Origin: Namhaeicola litoreus
Lineage (GTDB): Bacteria > Bacteroidota > Bacteroidia > Flavobacteriales > Flavobacteriaceae
Assembly: GCF_042679565.1 (NCBI RefSeq)
Contig: NZ_JBHTMY010000002.1
Span: 186,001-250,000 of the forward strand
Reading direction: 5' to 3'
DNA: 64,000 nt
Both the position numbers and the translations under genes were made by a program. Below, piece after piece: positions 43,403-51,074 of the stretch. Positions within the stretch are counted from its first letter, which is position 1. Each line of letters begins with the position of its first letter. The notes below the pieces were generated by a model, which was not told the DNA's origin, searched no databases, and saw only the letters and a list, made by a program, of their open reading frames with translations.

Positions 43403-44731
43403 ATGGATACATACATAAAAATTGCTCAATTTCTGTTAAGTTTATCGTTATTGATCGTATTACATGAATTGGGTCATTTTATCCCTGCAAAAATTTTCAA
43501 AACACGCGTAGAAAAATTTTATCTCTTCTTCGATTATAAATTCTCTCTCTTCAAAAAGAAAATTGGCGAAACCGTTTATGGTATAGGCTGGATTCCTTTG
43601 GGTGGTTATGTGAAGATAGCCGGAATGATTGACGAAAGTATGGATAAAGAGCAAATGCTAAAACCACCACAACCATGGGAGTTTCGTTCTAAACCGGCTT
43701 GGCAAAGACTGATTATCATGCTAGGTGGTGTAACCGTAAATTTTCTCCTTGGTATTTTTATCTATACAATGATTTTAAATGTATGGGGAAATGATTTTAT
43801 TGCTCCAGACGGTGTAAAAAATGGATTTGCAGTCACTGAAGAATTCAAAACATTTGGGTTTCAGGATGGAGATAAAATCTTAAAAGTAAATGGGGAAGTA
43901 CCAATGGATGTAAGCAATATCAATCATCATTTATTGTTGAGAGAGATCAATGATATTGAAGTTGAACACCCTAATGGAGACATAGAGTCAATTCAAATTC
44001 CGGAAGACATAGGTCTTAGGATATGGACTTCTGGTGATATGGAACCGTTTAAAATAATCTTTGATCCTATTATTAATGAAGTGGCTCCCGATAGTCCGGC
44101 AGAATTAGCCGGTGTTGAAGCCGGTGATGAAATCATGGCGGTAAATGATCAAGAAATAGTATCATGGCCAGAGTTTACAAAACTTGTTGGAAGCCATGTA
44201 GGCACTGAGCCACTAAAGCTATCGTTAAAAAGAGACAGCGGCATATACGAAGTGAACGTTCTGCCAAATGAAGATAAAATCATTGGGGTCAATTATGATT
44301 TTACAACCTCTGTGACACCTGGACATCAGGATTATGGCTTTTTTGAAAGTGTTCCTCTTGGATTTGATAAAGCATATTGGACTTTAAAAGATTACATTTC
44401 TCAGTTCAAGTATGTATTTACAAAAAAAGGAGCAACTAGTTTAGGTGGGTTTATAACCATTGGAAGTATTTTTCCAACAACCTGGGATTGGCAAAAATTT
44501 TGGGAAATCACCGCGTTTTTATCCATCATGTTGGCATTCATGAACTTATTACCTATCCCGGCTTTAGACGGCGGCCATGTAGTTTTTACTTTATATGAAA
44601 TGATAACGGGGCATAAACCAAGTGATAAATTTTTAGAATATGCTCAAATTACAGGTTTCGTTATTTTAATGGGACTTCTACTATTCGCCAACGGGAATGA
44701 TATTTATAAATGGTTAACAGGAAAGTTCTGA
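43403..44731 (+). CDS. rseP: RIP metalloprotease RseP (site-2 protease)
   Basis: Intramembrane zinc protease that cuts membrane-bound anti-sigma factors and signal-peptide remnants. The 442-residue protein has HELGH in the first membrane helix (VLHELGHFIPAK), two PDZ domains in the periplasmic part (second around NEVAPDSPAELAGVEAGDEI), and the LDGGH metal ligand in the later helix (IPALDGGHVVFTLYE). It is a single gene between the M1 peptidase and the convergent atpDC operon. Confidence 0.95.
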   Translation: MDTYIKIAQFLLSLSLLIVLHELGHFIPAKIFKTRVEKFYLFFDYKFSLFKKKIGETVYGIGWIPLGGYVKIAGMIDESMDKEQMLKPPQPWEFRSKPAWQRLIIMLGGVTVNFLLGIFIYTMILNVWGNDFIAPDGVKNGFAVTEEFKTFGFQDGDKILKVNGEVPMDVSNINHHLLLREINDIEVEHPNGDIESIQIPEDIGLRIWTSGDMEPFKIIFDPIINEVAPDSPAELAGVEAGDEIMAVNDQEIVSWPEFTKLVGSHVGTEPLKLSLKRDSGIYEVNVLPNEDKIIGVNYDFTTSVTPGHQDYGFFESVPLGFDKAYWTLKDYISQFKYVFTKKGATSLGGFITIGSIFPTTWDWQKFWEITAFLSIMLAFMNLLPIPALDGGHVVFTLYEMITGHKPSDKFLEYAQITGFVILMGLLLFANGNDIYKWLTGKF

Positions 44732-44783
44732 TGGGATCGATTTCTTTTTATCTTTAATAGATTCTAATTCGAGTTATCTAAAT

Positions 44784-44818
44784 AAAAAAACTCCATCAAA
44801 TTGATGGAGTTTTTTTTA
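44784..44818. terminator. Convergent terminator between rseP and atpC
   Basis: AAAAAAACTCCATCA / TGATGGAGTTTTTTT with a three-base loop, T runs on both strands; it serves both genes. Confidence 0.9.
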
Positions 44819-44836
44819 TTATAAAGAAGTAATTAC

Positions 44837-45115
44837 TTAATCTACAAGAATAATAATTTTGTTATCATTTAATTCGACAGTACCACTTTGAATTGGCAAC
44901 ACCATCGCACCATTATCACCTTTACTAAACTTATTTTGATAAGCCTCTGCAATGGCTGTATTGCCTTTTATCTTCACATTTCCTTCCTGCAACAAAGATA
45001 CGATTGGTGCGTGGTTGTTTAACATCTGAAACTCACCCATAACACCGGGAACTGTTACAGATTCAACTTCACCTTTAAATATACTTGCCTCAGGCGTTAC
45101 AATTTCTAAAAACAT
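44837..45115 (-). CDS. atpC: F0F1 ATP synthase subunit epsilon (short form)
   Basis: A 92-residue epsilon subunit, containing only the N-terminal beta-sandwich (FLEIVTPEASIFKGEVESVT, LNNHAPIVSLLQEGNVKI). The C-terminal helical hairpin that inhibits ATPase activity in E. coli (about 135 residues) is absent, as is common in Bacteroidetes. It follows atpD by 10 bases on the same strand and ends before a convergent terminator. Confidence 0.93.
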   Translation of the reverse strand: MFLEIVTPEASIFKGEVESVTVPGVMGEFQMLNNHAPIVSLLQEGNVKIKGNTAIAEAYQNKFSKGDNGAMVLPIQSGTVELNDNKIIILVD

Positions 45116-45125
45116 ACAGTTTATT

Positions 45126-46634
45126 TTAAGCGTCAGCTAACATTTTTTCTCCAGCTTCGATAGCTTCTTCAATCGTTCCTTTTAGGTTGAAAGCAGCTTC
45201 TGGATACTTATCTAATTCACCGTCCATGATCATATTAAAACCTTTAATGGTATCTTTAATATCAACCAACGAACCAGGAATTCCTGTAAATTGCTCCGCT
45301 ACATGGAAAGGTTGTGATAAGAATCTCTGAACTCGTCTTGCTCTATGAACAATAAGCTTATCTTCTTCACTTAATTCTTCCATACCTAAAATGGCGATGA
45401 TATCTTGTAATTCTTTATACTTCTGAAGAGTCTCTTTTACTCTTTGTGCCGTATTATAATGCTCCTCCCCCAAAACTTCTTTACTCAAAATTCTAGAAGT
45501 AGAATCTAATGGATCTACCGCTGGATAAATACCTAACTCGGCAATTTTTCTAGACAATACAGTTGTTGCATCTAAGTGAGCAAATGTGGTTGCAGGCGCA
45601 GGGTCTGTCAAGTCATCTGCTGGTACATAAACCGCTTGTACGGAAGTAATAGAACCATTTTTTGTTGAAGTAATTCTTTCTTGCATAGCACCCATTTCCG
45701 TAGCCAATGTAGGTTGGTAACCAACGGCAGAAGGCATACGACCTAAAAGTGCAGATACCTCTGAACCAGCTTGAGTAAAACGGAATATATTATCAATAAA
45801 GAATAAAACATCTTTTCCTTGACCTTCTCCGGCTCCATCCCTAAAATATTCAGCGATAGTTAAACCAGATAATGCAACTCGCGCACGTGCTCCAGGAGGT
45901 TCATTCATCTGTCCGAAAACGAATGATAATTTTGAATCCTTTAATTGACTCTCGTCAACTTTTTCAAGGTCCCATCCCCCTTCTTCCATAGATTTGTTGA
46001 ATTCTTCTCCGTATTTAATAATACCCGATTCCAACATTTCTCTCAACAAGTCATTTCCTTCACGGGTACGCTCTCCAACTCCGGCAAACACAGATAATCC
46101 ACCGTGTCCTTTCGCGATATTATTGATCAATTCCTGAATTAATACAGTTTTACCAACACCAGCTCCTCCAAAAAGTCCGATTTTTCCTCCTTTGGCATAA
46201 GGCTCGATCAAATCGATTACTTTGATACCGGTAAAAAGAACCTCAGTAGAGGTAGAAAGGTCTTCAAATCTTGGCGCTGCGCGGTGAATAGGTAATCCAT
46301 TATCACCATCCTTAGGTAAGGCTTTTAATCCGTCAATCGGATCTCCATTTACATTAAATAGTCTTCCATAAATTTCAGTTCCTACAGGAATTTTTATTGG
46401 ACTACCTGTTGCTACTACCTCATGACCTCTACTCAAACCGTCAGTAGAATCCATCGCAATACATCTTACGATATCCTCTCCTGTGTGCTGCTGAACTTCT
46501 AGTACTAACTTAGAACCATCTTCTCTGGTAATTTCTAAAGAGTCATAAATCTTTGGTAATTCAGATTCTGAAGAAAATGACACATCGATAACCGGGCCAA
46601 TAATTTGAGCGATCTTACCTGTTGTTTTTGCCAT
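45126..46634 (-). CDS. atpD: F0F1 ATP synthase subunit beta
   Basis: Catalytic subunit of the F1 motor. The 502-residue protein has Walker A GGAGVGKT, the GERTREGNDL segment, and the Walker B-type DVLFFIDNIFRFTQAGSEVS block, all intact. It starts with MAKTTGKIAQIIGPVIDV. Only atpD and atpC are here; the remaining ATP synthase genes must be elsewhere, a split known from Bacteroidetes. Confidence 0.97.
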   Translation of the reverse strand: MAKTTGKIAQIIGPVIDVSFSSESELPKIYDSLEITREDGSKLVLEVQQHTGEDIVRCIAMDSTDGLSRGHEVVATGSPIKIPVGTEIYGRLFNVNGDPIDGLKALPKDGDNGLPIHRAAPRFEDLSTSTEVLFTGIKVIDLIEPYAKGGKIGLFGGAGVGKTVLIQELINNIAKGHGGLSVFAGVGERTREGNDLLREMLESGIIKYGEEFNKSMEEGGWDLEKVDESQLKDSKLSFVFGQMNEPPGARARVALSGLTIAEYFRDGAGEGQGKDVLFFIDNIFRFTQAGSEVSALLGRMPSAVGYQPTLATEMGAMQERITSTKNGSITSVQAVYVPADDLTDPAPATTFAHLDATTVLSRKIAELGIYPAVDPLDSTSRILSKEVLGEEHYNTAQRVKETLQKYKELQDIIAILGMEELSEEDKLIVHRARRVQRFLSQPFHVAEQFTGIPGSLVDIKDTIKGFNMIMDGELDKYPEAAFNLKGTIEEAIEAGEKMLADA

Positions 46635-46711
46635 TATTTGTAAAAATTAATTTTTGTTAACTATCAGACAACTAAACTGTAAAGCTTATTTAGCGCCTAT
46701 TTTTCGAGGTG

Positions 46712-46719
46712 CAAAGATA
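46712..46719 (-). promoter_or_regulatory. -7 box for atpDC
   Basis: The minus strand reads TATCTTTG followed by C, a full match to TAnnTTTG, 77 bases upstream of the atpD ATG. Confidence 0.55.
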
Positions 46720-46752
46720 CTGTTTTAAAACAAATGGAAAAACATTTTTATC

Positions 46753-48255
46753 TTATTTTTTGAGTGCTAGAATATATTGAGCCACAGCCATTTTAGCTTC
46801 TTCTGAAAGATAATCTTGTGGAGGCATTTCAGGGTAGTCATCACGCACTTTTTTTGGCTTTGTAATGTAGTCAACAATTCCTTGTGGGTTGTTGTGGTAA
46901 ATTGCCTGAATAGCATTCACCGGCACACCAATCAAGCGAATATCGTACGCATGGCAACCAGAGCAAATTCCATAATATGTCATTTCTCCTAATTCTAAAG
47001 CGGTAATTTCTTTTGGTTCAACCGGATGATCTAACATAAATGATTGAACATGCGCGGTACTGGTAATCTTCGGTTCTTCAAAATCTCCCAATCCAAATGT
47101 TCGGTATCGTTGTTTGTCTCTTATTGTACTGCCTTGACCTCCGCCAATCGCCAAAATATCAGGACCTTTTGAGGATAATTGTGTCATCATCAAGGCTTTT
47201 AATTCACCAACAGGTGCATTCCCATTATTGATCATAAAATTGTCCAGAATTGTTATTCGATCAGGGTTGGGTTCTGAATCAGGATCATTAGATGCTTTTG
47301 CTCCCCCATTTGCAAAATCTGTGATGATAATTCCTGCATTATTATTGCCGGAAATGATATTGTTTTCGATAATCACATCGTCTGCCGCCATGACTAAAAT
47401 CCCTGTCCCCGGAGGTATACCCGACACAATGGAACCAGGAGCACCAAAATTTGCGTGGTTATTTTCAATCACAAAATTATCTCTGATAATTACATCATAA
47501 GTTGTTTTGATGGGTAAACCGGGAGTAATAAAAGCCAGAATTCCTCCAGTATTGTTATAGGCATAGTTATTTTCTACCAAGGCATGACGCGAATTTTCAA
47601 TTTCGATTCCCGCCACGTTCTCAAAAACCTTGTTGTGCTTTACATCAACATTATCACACATCCCGATATAGATCGCAGCATCTTCAATTCCGGACAATAT
47701 ATTATGTTCTACGATACCATTTTTTCCATACTGAGGGAAAATTCCATAAACACCTGTATCAATGATCCAATTATTTCTAATCACAAAATTATTGCCTGCT
47801 TGCCCCATAATTCCGTTTCCTTTGTAATTGATAATCTTAAAATTTTCGATCTGTATACCATTTCCGGAATACAAAAAAGCATCATTCAATTCTTTTTTCC
47901 CATCTAAAACAGGCCATGCTCCCTCTTCAATTATTCCCTGAAAAGAGATATTATCTTTGTCGATATATAACGTTTCTGAATAAATCCCTGGGTATACACG
48001 TATTAAATCGCCTGGATTAGCTTTTTTTACAGCATCCTGAATTTTTGATCCATTTTTCACTTCGTGGATTTCTCCATTAAATTCGATGGAGGTATATCCA
48101 TTAGTTAAAGAATCTGAAGAACTATGCTGTTCAGGTCGAAAGAGCACATTAGATGTTGGGAGGGGCGCTGACTTTTTCTTTACACCGAAAATTGTTTTGC
48201 CCAGAAATACACCAATGACTAAAATAATTAAACTGAAAATAATTTTTTTTAACAT
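46753..48255 (-). CDS. Right-handed parallel beta-helix protein fused to cytochrome c
   Basis: A 500-residue envelope protein with an N-terminal membrane anchor (MLKKIIFSLIILVIGVFLGK). Residues about 65-390 are a parallel beta-helix made of repeated turns with Asn ladders (NNFVIRNNWIIDTG, NVDVKHNKVFENVAGIEIEN, DVIIENNIISGNNNAGIIIT). Residues about 405-500 are a class I cytochrome c domain with haem site Cys431-S-G-Cys434-His435 and likely axial Met477 (YPEMPPQ). Beta-helix proteins of this sort (TIGR03805-like) often occur with a haem protein gene; here a cytochrome is fused on and a di-haem peroxidase is next. The function is unknown. Confidence 0.85.
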   Translation of the reverse strand: MLKKIIFSLIILVIGVFLGKTIFGVKKKSAPLPTSNVLFRPEQHSSSDSLTNGYTSIEFNGEIHEVKNGSKIQDAVKKANPGDLIRVYPGIYSETLYIDKDNISFQGIIEEGAWPVLDGKKELNDAFLYSGNGIQIENFKIINYKGNGIMGQAGNNFVIRNNWIIDTGVYGIFPQYGKNGIVEHNILSGIEDAAIYIGMCDNVDVKHNKVFENVAGIEIENSRHALVENNYAYNNTGGILAFITPGLPIKTTYDVIIRDNFVIENNHANFGAPGSIVSGIPPGTGILVMAADDVIIENNIISGNNNAGIIITDFANGGAKASNDPDSEPNPDRITILDNFMINNGNAPVGELKALMMTQLSSKGPDILAIGGGQGSTIRDKQRYRTFGLGDFEEPKITSTAHVQSFMLDHPVEPKEITALELGEMTYYGICSGCHAYDIRLIGVPVNAIQAIYHNNPQGIVDYITKPKKVRDDYPEMPPQDYLSEEAKMAVAQYILALKK

Positions 48256-48266
48256 ACTAAACTTTT

Positions 48267-49466
48267 TTAGGATATCGGAAGTCCAGACGGAACTTTCTTT
48301 GGAATTTCAGGCATAAATGTTTCATCCGTTAAGGTTTTTAAAAAATCATGAATTCTCTCGACCTCCTCGTCGCTCAATTGAGGCTCCCAAATATGCCAAT
48401 GAAGATATAAATTTTCTCCTTTTGGAACGGCATGTCCCCTTCCTTTTGTATAAAATGCAATGGCCTCTTTTAGCGTTTTAAAATGTCCTGAATGCATGTA
48501 CGGTGCAGTTTTTTCAATATTCCTCAAACTGGGCACCTTAAACCCACCTCTCATGGTAGCATCATTAAATGTTTCCTGAGCACCTTCATCGAAAAAATCG
48601 GCATTTGGTTCAGGACTTCCAATGACGGCAATCTGTTGATTTGAAAACAGCGGTGGCGTATGACACTCTGCACATCGCGCCACAAAAGATCTAAAAATAT
48701 TCATTCCCTCAATTTCCTTTTCATTTAGCGCATTGGCAAACCCATGAGCATATTGATCGTACCTGCTGTTCAAACTAATCAGGGAAGTTTCAAAAGCAGT
48801 GATGGCCGTAAAAACTTCATTCATTTGAATAGAATCCTTTTCATTTTTAGTTCCAAATGCCTCTCTAAATAACTGCCTGTATTCTTTTGATAGATTTAAT
48901 TTCTTCAAAATTTCCTCAGAAGTAGAAGCCATTTCATGTGGTGAAAAAAGCGGTCCTTGCATTTGTTCCTCGAGAGAATTGGCTCTGGCATCCCAAAAGA
49001 GTCTTTTCAAATAAGCCACATTCCAAAGGCTTGGTGCTGACCTTTCTAAAACTGCACCGTTCATTCCTTCTGATTTTGCTTTACCGTCGCTAAAGCCGAG
49101 TTCAGGATTATGACAAGAAGCACATGAAATTTTGTTATCACTAGATAAGATGGGATCAAAAAATAAATACCTGCCTAAATCCATTTGTTGTGGACTAAAG
49201 CCATCTCGCACCTCTGGTAAGCCAATTTTTAACCCACCTAGACCTTTATTATTTGGAGAATCATATTGCATGTACAAATTGACATTCTCACATTTATTTT
49301 CTTTGGTAAGCTTAAATCCGGGAGGACAAGTTGCACATAAACTAAAATAATTATTATTGCTATCTTGAAATTTTTTATACGCTGTTGGTGTTTTATCAAA
49401 CAAAAAGACGAACAAGAAAACAATCCCGATAATAAAAATAGAAATCGTAAAAAAAATCCTATTCAT
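48267..49466 (-). CDS. Di-haem cytochrome c peroxidase family protein
   Basis: A 399-residue periplasmic haem protein of the CcpA/MauG superfamily, which reduce hydrogen peroxide or oxidise partner proteins. It has an N-terminal membrane anchor (residues 4-23), a small Cys-containing stretch (CATCPPGFKLTKENKCE, 44-59) and two haem motifs, Cys115-A-S-Cys118-His119 and Cys265-A-E-Cys268-His269. The typical MRGGFKVPSLRNIEKTAPYM block near the end is present. It lies 11 bases upstream of the beta-helix cytochrome gene, so the two are co-transcribed and may exchange electrons. Confidence 0.93.
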   Translation of the reverse strand: MNRIFFTISIFIIGIVFLFVFLFDKTPTAYKKFQDSNNNYFSLCATCPPGFKLTKENKCENVNLYMQYDSPNNKGLGGLKIGLPEVRDGFSPQQMDLGRYLFFDPILSSDNKISCASCHNPELGFSDGKAKSEGMNGAVLERSAPSLWNVAYLKRLFWDARANSLEEQMQGPLFSPHEMASTSEEILKKLNLSKEYRQLFREAFGTKNEKDSIQMNEVFTAITAFETSLISLNSRYDQYAHGFANALNEKEIEGMNIFRSFVARCAECHTPPLFSNQQIAVIGSPEPNADFFDEGAQETFNDATMRGGFKVPSLRNIEKTAPYMHSGHFKTLKEAIAFYTKGRGHAVPKGENLYLHWHIWEPQLSDEEVERIHDFLKTLTDETFMPEIPKKVPSGLPIS

Positions 49467-49486
49467 TCTAAGAATACTTTAAACGA

Positions 49487-49510
49487 AAAAGGCACCCATC
49501 GGCGCCTTTT
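49487..49510 (-). terminator. Terminator of the SGNH lipoprotein gene
   Basis: AAAAGGC / GCCTTTT stem with inner CC/GG pairing, just after the SGNH gene stop on the minus strand, followed by a short minus-strand T run. Confidence 0.7.
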
Positions 49511-49511
49511 C

Positions 49512-51053
49512 TTATTGTAATGCTGGGTTATAATTGGTGGGGTATTCTCCCACATCGACCAATTCACCGGCTTCCTCAAAATTAGAACCATAGGTTTTAT
49601 CTATGGCTTTCATCATTTCATTTGCAACAAGACCATATCCCCTGGCAGTTAAATGTACTCCGTCTAATGAAAATGCTCCTCCCCTTACTAGATCAGAAGT
49701 AAGAATATAATTACCGCTCTCTATACCGGATGTTGACAATTGTTTTAATAAAGTATTTGCATCTACAAATGCTAGACCTGCATTATCTGCCGCTGATTTA
49801 ATAACATTGTTAAAACGATCTGTCGCATTTTTGACTTCTTCCTGCTCTGAGGGTATTAATACCCAATTATCGCGTAAAGGATAAGTAACACCATTGACCG
49901 CTAATTGTCCAGCTTGTTGAGCAGGTACTCCCAAACCAACCAACTGTTGGAAGTATTGTGTATTTACTGTAGCAATAATGGAAGAACTAGGCAATGACAA
50001 CAAGTCATTTTGATTTGCTTGCCTTGATTGACCAAACTGACTAGATAATAAAAAAGCCGTTTGCTGATCTAAACCTCCAGCCATTAAAACTTGCATTAAC
50101 TGGGCTGAAATATCTGTTAATGATTCGTCATAGATTAAAACTGGACTAGCCTGTGTTTCAGAATAAACTACTGAACGCTCTGGAACACCCAAAAAAGCAA
50201 AAGCTTGATTCAATTGCGCAAATGTTTGATTTAATAAAGGTATTTGAGCAGCGAAATCCGGATTTGAAGGACTTAATGGATTGTATGGAACTGTAGTAAA
50301 AAAAGGAATTGTTGTTACATCTGGTATATTGGCCATTACACCTTTAGCACCTTGAGATGTTAAGGTAGTTACAATGGCACTAATAGAACCATTAAATGTT
50401 GCATCATCAGTGATAGGATTTGATCCATCACCTCCTGTTGTGGCATAACCTAAGACATCATTATTTCCAACCCATAAAGTAAAAAAGGTGGGATTGAGCG
50501 CCATCGCATCTGCAATTACACTAGTATTAGGGTTTGAAGCCATTCTTACAAAGTAAGGATTGGCTAATCCTTGTTGTAAACCTGCAATATTACCATAACC
50601 AGGCGCCAATAAATGAAAACTTTTTGCTCCTGGCACACCCATATTATTGTAGGGGCCTGCTTGAATATTTGACACTTCGGTTGTTGGTGTGCCCGGTAGC
50701 ACCTGAGGACCAGAACCGTTAAAAAACAATCTAGGATTGGAAATCACATTTCCTCCCAAAAGAAGTCCGCCAACATTATCATTAGTTAGTGGTTGTGTAA
50801 ATTCTCCTCCGCCGACTAAAGCAAACTTTTCTGCCAAAATATTGGGAAAAGAATTGTTTTGTGCAGCAATAAAAAGTGCATTATCTGTAAAGCCTGCAGT
50901 TAAAGAATTGCCTAAAGAGACATAAGTATTAAAATCGGCTGAACCCGGTACCAGCGCAACTTTTTTATCCGATGGATTATCATCATCATCGTCACAAGCT
51001 ACAAAAGCGAATAAAAATAAAAGTAGCCACGTATATTTTAATTTAAAACTCAT
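49512..51053 (-). CDS. SGNH/GDSL-family surface lipoprotein
   Basis: A 513-residue lipoprotein with a type II signal peptide (MSFKLKYTWLLLFLFAFVAC) whose Cys20 is followed at once by five Asp. An acidic run at this place is the kind of signal that sends Bacteroidetes lipoproteins to the cell surface. The SGNH blocks are visible: block I YVSLGNSLTAGF (GNSL in place of GDSL, Ser kept), block III WVGNNDVLG, and block V DGVHLTARGYG with Asp and His. It probably hydrolyses an ester, perhaps a lipid or acetyl group. It lies 21 bases downstream of the TonB-dependent receptor gene and is surely co-transcribed with it. Confidence 0.88.
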   Translation of the reverse strand: MSFKLKYTWLLLFLFAFVACDDDDDNPSDKKVALVPGSADFNTYVSLGNSLTAGFTDNALFIAAQNNSFPNILAEKFALVGGGEFTQPLTNDNVGGLLLGGNVISNPRLFFNGSGPQVLPGTPTTEVSNIQAGPYNNMGVPGAKSFHLLAPGYGNIAGLQQGLANPYFVRMASNPNTSVIADAMALNPTFFTLWVGNNDVLGYATTGGDGSNPITDDATFNGSISAIVTTLTSQGAKGVMANIPDVTTIPFFTTVPYNPLSPSNPDFAAQIPLLNQTFAQLNQAFAFLGVPERSVVYSETQASPVLIYDESLTDISAQLMQVLMAGGLDQQTAFLLSSQFGQSRQANQNDLLSLPSSSIIATVNTQYFQQLVGLGVPAQQAGQLAVNGVTYPLRDNWVLIPSEQEEVKNATDRFNNVIKSAADNAGLAFVDANTLLKQLSTSGIESGNYILTSDLVRGGAFSLDGVHLTARGYGLVANEMMKAIDKTYGSNFEEAGELVDVGEYPTNYNPALQ

Positions 51054-51074
51054 AAGAATTATTTTAATAGTTAA

